NCBI RefSeq assembly: GCF_000787855.1
Contig: NZ_BBPQ01000007.1
Location: 29,477 to 93,476, forward strand
Source of the DNA: Streptacidiphilus anmyonensis
GTDB lineage: Bacteria; Actinomycetota; Actinomycetes; Streptomycetales; Streptomycetaceae
Length of the DNA: 64,000 nt
Reading direction: 5' to 3'
The notes under the pieces were generated by a model. The model saw only the letters and a list, made by a program, of their open reading frames with translations. It did not search any database and was not told the origin of the DNA. The first letter of the stretch is position 1. Each line of letters starts with the position of its first letter. Both the position numbers and the translations under genes were made by a program. This document shows, in pieces, positions 8,170 to 17,950 of the stretch.

Positions 8170-9210
8170 GTGAAGGACAACGCCGTAGGGGTGGCCCCGC
8201 CCGCGCGACGGCGCCGCGGCGCCTCGATGGCGGACGTCGCCCGTGTCGCGGGGGTCTCCGCGCAGACGGTCTCCCGGGTCTCCAATGGCAGTCCGGACGT
8301 CGTCGAGGAGACCCGCGCCCGGGTCCTGGCCGCCATGAAGGAGCTCGGCTACCGGCCCAACAGCGCCGCCCGGGCGCTCAAGCACGGCGAGTTCCGCACG
8401 CTCGGCGTCATCCTGTTCAACCTCTCCTCCACCGGCAACGTCCGCACCCTGGAGGCCATCGCCGAGTCCGCGGCCCTGGAGGGCTACGCGATCACCCTGC
8501 TGCCGGCCGTCCCCACGCAGACGGGCGTGAACGGGGCGTTCACCCGGCTCGGCGAGCTCGCGGTCGACGGCGTCATCGTCATCATGGAGGTCCACCTGCT
8601 GGACTCCGCCACCCTCTCGCTGCCCCCGCACGTCCAGGTCGTCGTGGTCGACTCCGACGCGGGCGACCGCTACGCCGTCGTCGACACCGACCAGCGCGGC
8701 GGGGCCCGCGCCGCCGTGGAGCACCTGCTCGAACTCGGCCACCGCACCGTGTGGCACCTGGCCGGCCCGCCGGACTCCTTCGCCGCGCAGCGCCGTACGG
8801 ACGCCTGGCTCGCGGTGCTCAGGGAGGCCGGACGCACGGTCCCGCCGCTGCTCTTCGGCGACTGGTCGGCCGAGTCCGGCTACATGGCCGGCCGACTCGT
8901 CCCCGAGGACTGCACCGCGGTGTTCGCGGCGAACGACCAGATGGCCCTCGGACTGCTGCGCGCCCTGCACGAGCGCGGACGGCGCGTGCCGGAGGACGTC
9001 AGCGTGGTGGGCTTCGACGACATCTCCGAGGCCGCGTCCTTCATCCCGCCGCTGACGACCGTGCACCAGGACTTCGGCGAGGTGGGCCGCCGCTGCGTCG
9101 AGGGCGTGCTGCGGCAGATCCGCCACCAGTCCGCCGAGCACGGCACCGCACTGGTCCCCACCACGCTGGTGCGGCGGGCCAGCACCGCCCCGCCGCGTCA
9201 GCCGCGGTGA
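8170..9210 (+). CDS. LacI-family transcriptional regulator of the glycan locus
   Basis: Repressor of 346 aa when started at the GTG at 8170. AGGAGG ends directly before an ATG at 8164 (no spacing) but is 6 nt from this GTG, so the GTG is the better start; the difference is two residues. The N-terminal HTH reads ASMADVARVAGVSAQTVSRVSNGS, with the hinge YRPNSAARALKHGE. A periplasmic-binding-protein-like effector domain follows, ending in DDISEAASFIPPLTTVHQDF. It lies between the sugar operon and the GH30 gene, and the same palindrome stands before both. It probably senses a galactose-containing oligosaccharide. Confidence 0.9.
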   Translation: MKDNAVGVAPPARRRRGASMADVARVAGVSAQTVSRVSNGSPDVVEETRARVLAAMKELGYRPNSAARALKHGEFRTLGVILFNLSSTGNVRTLEAIAESAALEGYAITLLPAVPTQTGVNGAFTRLGELAVDGVIVIMEVHLLDSATLSLPPHVQVVVVDSDAGDRYAVVDTDQRGGARAAVEHLLELGHRTVWHLAGPPDSFAAQRRTDAWLAVLREAGRTVPPLLFGDWSAESGYMAGRLVPEDCTAVFAANDQMALGLLRALHERGRRVPEDVSVVGFDDISEAASFIPPLTTVHQDFGEVGRRCVEGVLRQIRHQSAEHGTALVPTTLVRRASTAPPRQPR

Positions 9211-9314
9211 CCTTTCGTCACCGCTGAGGCTCCCGGCCGCTGAAGGGCGCGGCCGCTGAGGCGCGCGGCCGTTGAGGCGGCGGCGGTGATCGGGGCCGGT
9301 CGCCGCCAAGGGCC

Positions 9315-9344
9315 TTGACTTCCTGCCGACAAGGGCACCACACT
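9315..9344 (+). promoter_or_regulatory. Candidate promoter of the GH30 gene
   Basis: TTGACT (9315-9320), an 18-bp spacer, then CACACT (9339-9344). The -35 is good and the -10 is poor. The palindromic operator at 9360-9377 would begin just after the expected transcription start, a roadblock position. The rest of the 9211-9536 spacer holds short degenerate CGGCCGCTGAGG repeats after the lacI stop and no gene. Confidence 0.35.
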
Positions 9345-9359
9345 CGCTGCCCAGCCCGC

Positions 9360-9377
9360 CGTGTTTGCGCAAACATC
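9360..9377. promoter_or_regulatory. LacI-type operator O3, upstream of GH30 gene
   Basis: CGTGTTTGCGCAAACATC; its core TGTTTGCGCAAACA (9362-9375) is a perfect 14-bp palindrome. It matches O1 and O2 and lies about 160 bp upstream of the GH30 start. This places the secreted glycosidase in the same regulon as the importer and beta-galactosidase. Confidence 0.75.
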
Positions 9378-9434
9378 GTCTCGTGCGGGCCGCGTCGACG
9401 AGCGGTCAACTCGTGGGCGCTCCATGTCATGTGA

Positions 9435-11498
<2,064 letters not shown>

Positions 11499-11527
11499 AA
11501 CTGCACGGCCTCAACTGTGCGGCGGTG

Positions 11528-11571
11528 ACGCCCGGTTCCGGCGGGCCCCTGACGGCTCGTCGGAACCGGGC
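11528..11571. terminator. Bidirectional terminator between convergent genes
   Basis: A perfect 12-bp inverted repeat, CGCCCGGTTCCG at 11528-11539 and its complement at 11560-11571, with a 20-nt loop. It lies between the GH30 stop and the convergent EamA transporter stop, where a shared rho-independent-like terminator is expected in Streptomyces, usually without a U-tract. Confidence 0.75.
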
Positions 11572-11584
11572 GCGTCCCGCCCGC

Positions 11585-12628
11585 TCAGGCCACGGGCGAG
11601 CCCGCGCAAGCGGGCCGGGACTCCTCCGGGCGCCCGTCCGGCGCCGGTTCGGGGGCGGACCCGACCGGATGGGCCGGGCCCTGCCCGGCCGCCGCGACCG
11701 GACGCCGCCGGAGTCGGGAAAGCCGCGAAAGCCGCGGCGGTCGGGCCTCGCTGACGAAGACGCCGAGGACGATGAGTGCCGCGCCGAGGATCGCCGGGCC
11801 GGGGAGGCGGTCGCCGGCCAGGCGGCCGACGAGGCCGCCCCAGACGGGCTCACCGGAGTAGATCACCGTCGCCCGCATCGGAGGCACGGACTGCTGCGCC
11901 CAGTTCATGGTCAGCTGGATGATCGCGCTGGCCGAGCCCAGCCCCACGGCGGCGGTGAGCCAGACCCAGGAGAAGGCCGGGACCGACTCGCCGGTCGCGG
12001 GCATGGCGAGGAAGCACAGGATGCTCGCGGTGAGCAGTTGCACGACGGTGGCCCGGCGCAGGTCCACCCGCCCGGCGAACCGGCTGATCAGTACGATCTC
12101 GGCCGCGCCGGCCACCGCCGAGCCCAGCGTGGCCAGTTCGCCCGTGCCCAGGGCCGTGCCGCCGGCCCCCGGGCCGGCCAGGAGGACGAGCCCGGCGGCG
12201 GCGCAGGCGATGCCGAGCAGACCCGCGGGCTTGGGCGGCTTGCGCAGGATCAGCCACTGGAAGAGGGGCACCAGGGGGACGTAGAGCGCCGTGATGAAGG
12301 CGACCGTGCTGCTGCTGACGGTCTGCAGCCCGTAGGTCTGGAGTGCGTAGCCGAGGGCGATGGTCACGCCGACGCACACCCCGGCCACCAGGTCCCGCCG
12401 GGTCGTCCCCCGCAACGTCTTCCGGAAGACCAGTAGGCTGAGCAGCCCGGCGGTGGCGAAACGGAAGCCGACGAAGAAGAGAGGACCGCTGTGGCGCATG
12501 GCGGTGTGCACGATCAGGAAGGTCGTGCCCCAGAACATGGTGATGGCGACCAGAGCCAGGTCGTGGCGGCCCAGGCCCAGGAGGCGGCCGCTGCGGAGCG
12601 CGCGGGAGTGCAGCATAGTGCACAGCAT
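11585..12628 (-). CDS. EamA/DMT-family membrane transporter
   Basis: Integral membrane protein of about 347 aa with two EamA repeats and ten predicted helices, for example LVAITMFWGTTFLIVHTAM and a second repeat from GELATLGSAVAGAAEIVLI. The C-terminal tail is Arg/Pro-rich and cytoplasmic. Such proteins export metabolites or amino acids; the substrate is unknown. Two in-frame ATGs (12628 and 12616) are possible, neither with a clear ribosome-binding site. The start lies only 12 bp from the divergent XRE-cupin regulator's start, so the two are probably co-regulated. Confidence 0.88.
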   Translation of the reverse strand: MLCTMLHSRALRSGRLLGLGRHDLALVAITMFWGTTFLIVHTAMRHSGPLFFVGFRFATAGLLSLLVFRKTLRGTTRRDLVAGVCVGVTIALGYALQTYGLQTVSSSTVAFITALYVPLVPLFQWLILRKPPKPAGLLGIACAAAGLVLLAGPGAGGTALGTGELATLGSAVAGAAEIVLISRFAGRVDLRRATVVQLLTASILCFLAMPATGESVPAFSWVWLTAAVGLGSASAIIQLTMNWAQQSVPPMRATVIYSGEPVWGGLVGRLAGDRLPGPAILGAALIVLGVFVSEARPPRLSRLSRLRRRPVAAAGQGPAHPVGSAPEPAPDGRPEESRPACAGSPVA

Positions 12629-12646
12629 AAGGGCAACATAGTGCGC
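12614..12646. promoter_or_regulatory. Direct-repeat operator candidate overlapping both divergent start codons
   Basis: CATAGTGCAC at 12614-12623 and CATAGTGCGC at 12637-12646, with a third partial copy (CATAAGG) at 12626. The spacing is about one helical turn. The repeats include the start codons of the transporter (12628 or 12616) and the regulator (GTG 12641). A protein bound here would block initiation of both genes. Confidence 0.5.
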
Positions 12647-13216
12647 AGTGGCAAGGGTGCCAAGGGCGGCGAGGGGCGCTCCGACGTCCTGGCGTTCGTC
12701 GGGGAGAACCTGCGCCGGCTGCGCCGCGAGGCGGGGATGAGCCAGGCCGCGCTCGCGGAGACGTCGGGGGTCAGTCGCCGGATGATCGTCAACCTGGAGG
12801 GCGGCGACACCAACATCAGCCTCTCCAGCCTCGACCGTCTGGCCGAGGCGCTCGGGGTGACCTTCGTCGAGGTCGTCAGCGACCCCGCCGCGCAGAGCCG
12901 GCGCATCGACGCGGTCGCCTGGCGCGGTGCCCACCCCGCCAGCGAGGCGGTCCTGCTGGGCAGCGTGCCCGCGCGCAGCGAGGCCCAGTTGTGGCGTTGG
13001 ACGCTCGGCCCCGGCGACCGCTACGTCGCCGAACCCGACCCCGAGGGCTGGCACGAGATGATCGCCGTGACCGAGGGGCGGGTGCTGATCGACCTGGCCG
13101 AGGGGCCGGTGGTCGTCGAGACCGGCGGCTACGCCATCTACAGCAGCGCCCAGAGCTACGCCTACGCCAACGTCGGCGACGGCGTCGCCCGGTTCGTGCG
13201 CACGGCGGTCATGTGA
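12641..13216 (+). CDS. XRE-family regulator with C-terminal cupin domain
   Basis: Small-molecule-responsive regulator of 191 aa from the GTG at 12641. The HTH_3 domain covers about residues 18-72: VGENLRRLRREAGMSQAALA, then SGVSRRMIVNLEGGDTNISLSSLDRLAEALGVTF. The C-terminal cupin covers about residues 100-190, with LGPGDRYVAEPDPEGWHEMIAVTEGRVLIDL. No ribosome-binding site precedes the GTG, and the start is 12 bp from the divergent transporter's ATG, so the mRNA may be leaderless. It probably represses or activates the EamA gene. Upstream in-frame starts would run into the transporter gene and are rejected. Confidence 0.85.
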   Translation: MRSGKGAKGGEGRSDVLAFVGENLRRLRREAGMSQAALAETSGVSRRMIVNLEGGDTNISLSSLDRLAEALGVTFVEVVSDPAAQSRRIDAVAWRGAHPASEAVLLGSVPARSEAQLWRWTLGPGDRYVAEPDPEGWHEMIAVTEGRVLIDLAEGPVVVETGGYAIYSSAQSYAYANVGDGVARFVRTAVM

Positions 13217-13232
13217 CCGGCGGCCGGCAGCC

Positions 13233-14210
13233 TCAGGCGGAGGCCCGGCGGACCAGCAGCGGCCGGGAGATGCTGTCCTGGGTCGAGGGCTTCGCGCCCG
13301 CCAGGCCGTCCAGGACCGTCTGCGCGAGGTCACGGCCCGTCAGCTCGTAGTCGAAACCGACGGTGGTGAGCGGCGGGATGCTGACGGGGGCGGCGGGGAT
13401 GTCCCCGACGCCGATCACGGCGATGTCGTCCGGGGCGCGCAGGCCGCGCAGATGCATCCCGGCGAGCACGGCCATGGCCGTCTCGTCGTTGTACGCGCAC
13501 ACGCCCGTCACCCCCGCGCGGACCCACTCGTCCACGGCCAGGGCGGCCGGGGCGGGGTCCAGGTCGACGGCCAGCGGCAGGAGTTCGCCGAGACCGCGCT
13601 CCGCGCAGGTCATGGCGACCCCGCGCAGGCGCTCCTGCACCCGCCACTGCGAGGCGTGCTCGGCCGGAAGGGCGTAACCGAGACGGCCGCGTCCCAGGCC
13701 GACGAGGTGCTCCGCCTGGAGCCGCCCGATCTCCTGCAGCTCTGCTCTGGCCTGCTGCCCGGTGCCGAGCACGACCTGCGCGCCCGCGCGGTGCAGCGCC
13801 TCGGTCGTCTCCTCGTCGAACGGGATGAGACTGATCACGGCCGAGGCGTCCACCGCGGCGCACAGGTCGGGCAGCTGCCGACCGTGCCCCTCCGCGAGGT
13901 GCGTGACCAGCGACAGGCCGTGACCGGCGAGCGCGGCGGCCAACTGCTCGATGAAGCGGGAGAGGTTCGCGGAGATCGGCAGGCCGGGAAGGGCGAGCAG
14001 CACCACGTCGCTGCGCCCGGCTGCCAGGGACCGCGCGGAGGCGCGCGGACGGTAGTCCAGTCGCTTCGCCGCGTCCAGGACGCGCCGCCGGGTCTCCTCG
14101 GGGATCGTCTGCCCGCGCGTGTCGTTGAGCACGAAGCTGACCGTGGTCTGCGAGACCCCGGCCTCCCGCGCCACGTCGGCGCTGGTGACCCGCCTCGAGG
14201 GTGTTCTCAT
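13233..14210 (-). CDS. LacI-family transcriptional regulator
   Basis: Repressor of 325 aa. The ATG at 14210 is preceded by GGAGGAGG with good spacing and gives MRTPSRRVTSADVAREAGVSQTTVSFVLND, a canonical LacI HTH. The hinge is LDYRPRASARSLAAGRSDVV. The effector domain contains VVLGTGQQARAE and ends IGVGDIPAAPVSIPPLTTVGFDY. No sugar gene adjoins it: it is convergent with the XRE regulator and upstream of a secreted phosphatase. I see no palindromic operator near it, so its target is unknown. Longer in-frame starts are rejected because they lack a Shine-Dalgarno and precede the HTH by an unusual Pro/Arg tail. Confidence 0.88.
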   Translation of the reverse strand: MRTPSRRVTSADVAREAGVSQTTVSFVLNDTRGQTIPEETRRRVLDAAKRLDYRPRASARSLAAGRSDVVLLALPGLPISANLSRFIEQLAAALAGHGLSLVTHLAEGHGRQLPDLCAAVDASAVISLIPFDEETTEALHRAGAQVVLGTGQQARAELQEIGRLQAEHLVGLGRGRLGYALPAEHASQWRVQERLRGVAMTCAERGLGELLPLAVDLDPAPAALAVDEWVRAGVTGVCAYNDETAMAVLAGMHLRGLRAPDDIAVIGVGDIPAAPVSIPPLTTVGFDYELTGRDLAQTVLDGLAGAKPSTQDSISRPLLVRRASA

Positions 14211-14340
14211 CGGCCTCCTCCGTCGGGGCCCCACTCTAGTGCCGCGACGGGGGTGGCCGGTGGCGGGCAGCGGACCGCCGACTGCCGCGGGAGGTGGCGG
14301 ACCGTCAGTTCGACGATCCTGCGGCAGCCGGCGGAGCACG

Positions 14341-15450
14341 TCAGCCGACCAGGAGCTTCGCGCGCAGCTTGGCGATCGTCTGCGGGCGGAGGCCCAGGCC
14401 GTGCACGGCGTAGTCGTACATCGAGCCGTAGCTGGCGCTCACCTGCGCGAAGCCGGCCTGGAGGTAGGAGGCCTGCACCTGGAGCATCGGGGTGTAGACG
14501 GCGGCCTCGCCGGCCGGCATCGCCTTCAACATGCCCTGCACCGCGGGGGAGTCGAAGTAGTAGGTGTTGCTCAGCAGGTAGTCCTGCATGACGGTGTCCT
14601 GCGGCACGCCGAGCAGGGTGAGCAGCACGGCCGTGGCCCAGCCGGTCCGGTCCTTGCCCGCGGTGCAGTGGTAGAGCGCCGCGCCGTGGCCGTCGGCGAT
14701 GCCGGTCAGCAGCTTGCCGAACGCGGCGCGGGCGGTGGCGTCGGTGACGAAGTCCTGCTCGATCTGCTGCATGTACTGCTCGGCCGCCGCCGGGCTGGTC
14801 AGCGTCGGGGTGAGCGTGACGTCGGCGAGGACGTTGAGGTTGGTGTAGCCGGCACCGGCCGGCACGACGTCGGGGGCTTGGGCGATCTCGGAGGTCGTCC
14901 GCAGGTCGTAGTCGGCGGTCACGCCGAGGGTGTTCACCACGCCGAGGTCGGCCGGGGTGAGCGAGAGCGCCTGGGAGCGGTACACCGCGCCCATGCGCAC
15001 CCAGCGGCCGTCGGCCGTGCGGTAGCCGCCGACGTCGCGCAGGTTCGGGTCGCTGGCCAGGCCGCGGTCGCGGAGGCTCAGCACGAGGGGCCGGCCCGTC
15101 GAGGGCACGAGCCGGATCCAGTCGCCGTGGGCGGCCGTCACGGTGAGCGAGTCGTCGGCGGTGCCGAACCCGACGAAGTGCGGCTGGGCGGTCGCGGTCG
15201 AGCCGGCGAAGACGGCCACGCCGAGACGCTGGTGCGGGGCGGACCAGGTGACCTTCAGGGTTCCCGCGGTGGCGCCCGCGACCACGGTGGCGGAGGCGAA
15301 CGGGACGGCGCGGTGGTCGGCGCGGTGCGCGGAGGCGTGCGTGGCCGTCGGGGCGGCCGAGGCCGTCGCGGTGCCGGCTGCGGCGGTCGCGACGAGGGTC
15401 GCGGCCGCGAGCACGGCGGCGCTTCGGGACAGGTGGGATGAGAGGCTCAT
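14341..15450 (-). CDS. Secreted tyrosine/dual-specificity protein phosphatase (LipA/PtpB-like)
   Basis: Exported 369-aa protein with a signal peptide over about residues 1-33 (LSRSAAVLAAATLVATAAAGTATASA). An N-terminal beta-sandwich-like region precedes the phosphatase domain, which begins NLRDVGGYRTADGRWVRMGAVYRS, the usual start of the actinobacterial tyrosine-phosphatase family. The P-loop HCTAGKDRTGWA near residues 258-269 holds the nucleophilic Cys and Arg of CX5R. The substrate could be phosphoprotein or phosphoinositide; this is not decided by sequence. A 16-bp inverted repeat lies 18 bp upstream of the start. Confidence 0.88.
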   Translation of the reverse strand: MSLSSHLSRSAAVLAAATLVATAAAGTATASAAPTATHASAHRADHRAVPFASATVVAGATAGTLKVTWSAPHQRLGVAVFAGSTATAQPHFVGFGTADDSLTVTAAHGDWIRLVPSTGRPLVLSLRDRGLASDPNLRDVGGYRTADGRWVRMGAVYRSQALSLTPADLGVVNTLGVTADYDLRTTSEIAQAPDVVPAGAGYTNLNVLADVTLTPTLTSPAAAEQYMQQIEQDFVTDATARAAFGKLLTGIADGHGAALYHCTAGKDRTGWATAVLLTLLGVPQDTVMQDYLLSNTYYFDSPAVQGMLKAMPAGEAAVYTPMLQVQASYLQAGFAQVSASYGSMYDYAVHGLGLRPQTIAKLRAKLLVG

Positions 15451-15467
15451 GGCCGGGAAACTAAAGA

Positions 15468-15483
15468 ACTAATGCGAATTAGT
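15468..15483. promoter_or_regulatory. Inverted repeat upstream of the secreted phosphatase gene
   Basis: ACTAATGCGAATTAGT, with perfect 6-bp arms around GCGA, in an AT-rich island 18 bp upstream of the phosphatase ATG. It probably overlaps the promoter or 5' end and is a candidate operator. The following 140 bp up to the next gene hold only degenerate GCGGTGC/ACTCAGG repeats. Confidence 0.4.
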
Positions 15484-15624
15484 GAAGCCTCGTGCATGGC
15501 CGGTTGGTGGCGTCGGGATGAAGCCGGGGCGGACCTCGCTCCGCGACTCGGGCGGTACTGCGACTCAGGTGAGGCGGGGCTCAAGCCCGTGCGCGGTGGT
15601 GCTGCGACTCAGGCGGTGCCGGCA

Positions 15625-16059
15625 TCAGGCGGTACCCGGCTCAGGCGGTGTCGGGGTTCCGGCGGTGCCGTCGCCCGCCTCGGGCGTTCCGCTCCCGGGT
15701 GCGGGCCGGAGCTGGTCGAGGACCGGTGCCAGGTGAGGGGCCGTGAGCGCGTAGCGCACGATGCGGCCGTCCTTCGTGCCGGCGACGACGCCCGCCGTGC
15801 GCAGCAGGCGCAGGATCTGGGAGACGGCCGGGTCGGCGATGCCGGTCGCCGTCGCGAGGTCGGTGACGGCGATCGGTCCCGCGTGGTGCAGAGCCAGCAG
15901 CACGGCGAGGCGGTGGGGCTCGCCGAGCAGGGCGAAGCGGTCGGCCCAGGCGGCGAGACGGTCGGCGTCGCCGATGCTCTCGATGGCGGCGCACACCGTG
16001 TGGCCGTCGATGACCCTGCGGTCGGCCCGCTCGGCGGGAACACGATGCATGCGGGCCAT
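15625..16059 (-). CDS. ArsR-family winged-helix regulator
   Basis: Small DNA-binding protein of 144 aa. The core DRFALLGEPHRLAVLLALHHAGPIAVTDLATATGIADPAVSQILRLLRTAGVVAGTKDGRIVRYALT is a complete ArsR winged helix, with the recognition helix at DPAVSQILRLLR. The N-terminal HTVC and C-terminal region lack an obvious metal-binding CxC in alpha-3, so it may sense something other than a metal. The start is taken at 16059; 16050 is also possible. Longer in-frame starts run into the neighbouring sigma-factor gene. It lies 34 bp after that gene's stop on the same strand. Confidence 0.82.
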   Translation of the reverse strand: MARMHRVPAERADRRVIDGHTVCAAIESIGDADRLAAWADRFALLGEPHRLAVLLALHHAGPIAVTDLATATGIADPAVSQILRLLRTAGVVAGTKDGRIVRYALTAPHLAPVLDQLRPAPGSGTPEAGDGTAGTPTPPEPGTA

Positions 16060-16093
16060 TGTGGCCTGCCGCGCCGGGTGCCCGTCGCGCTGC

Positions 16094-17131
16094 TCAGCCC
16101 ATCGTGGCGGGCAGTCCGAACAGCGGGAACAGACCGGGGTCGAGAAACGAGGTGATCGCGGCGATCCGGTCCTCGCGCAGGTCCAGGACCGCGACGGCCC
16201 ACGCGTCATGGGGGAGTGCGGGGTCGACGCCGAGGTAGAACGCGACGGCGGCTTGGCCGTTCGCGCCGGTCACCTGGTACCGCCAGCTCGGACATCGGGT
16301 GATCGGCACCTGCACGGCGAAGTCGAGGACCGCGTCGACGCCCTGGTACCAGTGCGGCAGCGGCGGCATCGACCAGGTGACGTCCTCGGTGAGCAGGGCG
16401 ATCAGGGCCCGGGTGTCGCCGCGCTCCAACGCGCCGGCGAATCCGGCCGCGAGGGCCCGCGCCGCAGGGTCGCCGATCGAACGCAGCGTCTGCTGCTGGG
16501 TGCGGTCGGGAAGCCGCGACGCGAGGACGCGACGGGCGCGGGCGAGGGCGGAGTTCACCGAGGCGGTGGAGGTGTCCATCATGGCGGCGATCTCGGCCGC
16601 CGGGTAGCCGAGGACGTCGAACAGCAGCAGCGCCGCCCGCTGGTTGCCCGGCAGATGCTGGCACGCGGCCAGGAACGCCAGCTCGACGCCCTCGCGCTGC
16701 TCGTAGCGGGCCTCCGGCCCGGCGGGTCCCGTCGCGTCGCCGGGGAGAGCGGCGTCGGGGTAGGGTCCGAGCCAGGCGATGTCGGTGCGTGGAAGCTGGT
16801 CGAGCACGGCGTGTTCGCTCGACGGGCCCAGATCCACCGGCAGCGCCCGCCTGGAGCGGGCGTCCACGGCGTCCAGGCAGACGCGGGTGGCCACGGTGTA
16901 GAGCCAGGTGCGCAGGGTGCTGCGGCCCTCGAAGCGGGCCAGCCCGCGCCAGGCGCGGACCAGCGTCTCCTGGAGCGCGTCGTCGGCGTCGTGGACCGAG
17001 GCGAGCATCCGGTAGCAGTGGACGTGCAGCTCCCGGCGCAGCGGCGTCACCAGGCGGGTGAACGCGGCGTCGTCCCCGTGCCGGGCACGGGCCAGGTCGG
17101 CGTCCGGGGTGTCGGAGGAAAACTCGTCCAT
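16094..17131 (-). CDS. ECF RNA polymerase sigma factor with C-terminal SnoaL-like domain (SigG/SigX5 type)
   Basis: Extracytoplasmic-function sigma factor of 345 aa. Region 2 is AAFTRLVTPLRRELHVHCYRMLASVHDADDALQETLVRAWRGLARFEGRSTLRTWLYTVATRVCLDA. Region 4 is HLPGNQRAALLLFDVLGYPAAEIAAMMDTSTASVNSALARAR. The last about 115 residues form a SnoaL/NTF2-like fold (ALIALLTEDVTWSMPPLPHWYQG), which in such sigma factors replaces a separate anti-sigma factor and tunes activity. The divergent gene across a 73-bp spacer encodes a mycothiol-dependent isomerase-like protein and may be a target. Confidence 0.9.
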   Translation of the reverse strand: MDEFSSDTPDADLARARHGDDAAFTRLVTPLRRELHVHCYRMLASVHDADDALQETLVRAWRGLARFEGRSTLRTWLYTVATRVCLDAVDARSRRALPVDLGPSSEHAVLDQLPRTDIAWLGPYPDAALPGDATGPAGPEARYEQREGVELAFLAACQHLPGNQRAALLLFDVLGYPAAEIAAMMDTSTASVNSALARARRVLASRLPDRTQQQTLRSIGDPAARALAAGFAGALERGDTRALIALLTEDVTWSMPPLPHWYQGVDAVLDFAVQVPITRCPSWRYQVTGANGQAAVAFYLGVDPALPHDAWAVAVLDLREDRIAAITSFLDPGLFPLFGLPATMG

Positions 17132-17204
17132 GAGCGACGATTCTGCTCCACCACGGCAGTCTCACCCGTGAACGCCCACGACCGAGCAGAGGAGCATCGC
17201 CCGT

Positions 17205-17915
17205 ATGACACCGCAGACACCGCAGACACCGCAGGCACAGCCCACACCGCCGACTCCGCCGACGCCGACCGCGGACCGCCGAGCCGCGCCCGTGGACTGG
17301 TCCCTGATCCACGCCGAACGGGCCGCCCTGGCCGCCGACCTCGCGGGGCTGACCGACGAGCGGTGGGCCACCCCGTCGCTGTGCGACGGGCTCAGCGTCC
17401 GCGAGGTGCTCGCCCATCTGACGGCCGGGGCCACGCTCAACCCCGTGCGGTGGATGGCCGGGGTGATCCGCTGCCGTTTCGACTTCGACCGGCAGGTCGC
17501 CGTGCGGCTGGCCGAGCAGATGGGCGCCACCCCGGCGGACACGCTCGCGCGGTTCCGCGGGGCCGTCGCGAGCACGACCAAGCCGCCGCTGCCGAAGGCG
17601 GCGATGCTCGGCGAGACGGTCGTGCACGGGGAGGACATCCGCCGTCCGCTCGGTGTCCGGCGTGATTACCCCGTGGCCACCCTGACCGCGTTGGCCGCCT
17701 ACTACCAGGGCTCCGACCTGCCCGTCATGTCCAAGAGGCGTGCCCACGGCCTGCGGCTGACGGCCACCGACGGCCCGTTCGCCGCCGGTGACGGGCCCCT
17801 GGTGTCCGGCACCACGCTGGCCCTCGTCATGGCGATGGCCGGCCGCGCGCGGTACTGCGACGAACTCGACGGCGAGGGCGTCGCCGTGCTGCGCCGGCGG
17901 CAGGCGATGACCTGA
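17205..17915 (+). CDS. Maleylpyruvate-isomerase-family / DinB-like mycothiol-dependent protein
   Basis: Cytoplasmic 236-aa protein of the mycothiol-dependent maleylpyruvate isomerase family (DinB-like four-helix bundle). The signature TPSLCDGLSVREVLAHLTAG lies near residues 60-80, and the metal-binding helix GETVVHGEDIRRPLG near residue 145. The N-terminus begins with a TPQ/TPP repeat of about 25 residues, probably disordered. AGAGGAG precedes the ATG with good spacing. It diverges from the ECF sigma-factor gene; the pair is probably a regulatory unit. The substrate is unknown. Confidence 0.82.
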   Translation: MTPQTPQTPQAQPTPPTPPTPTADRRAAPVDWSLIHAERAALAADLAGLTDERWATPSLCDGLSVREVLAHLTAGATLNPVRWMAGVIRCRFDFDRQVAVRLAEQMGATPADTLARFRGAVASTTKPPLPKAAMLGETVVHGEDIRRPLGVRRDYPVATLTALAAYYQGSDLPVMSKRRAHGLRLTATDGPFAAGDGPLVSGTTLALVMAMAGRARYCDELDGEGVAVLRRRQAMT

Positions 17916-17950
17916 CGGCCCGAAGGGCGTCCGCTGCGCGGCCGGCGGCG

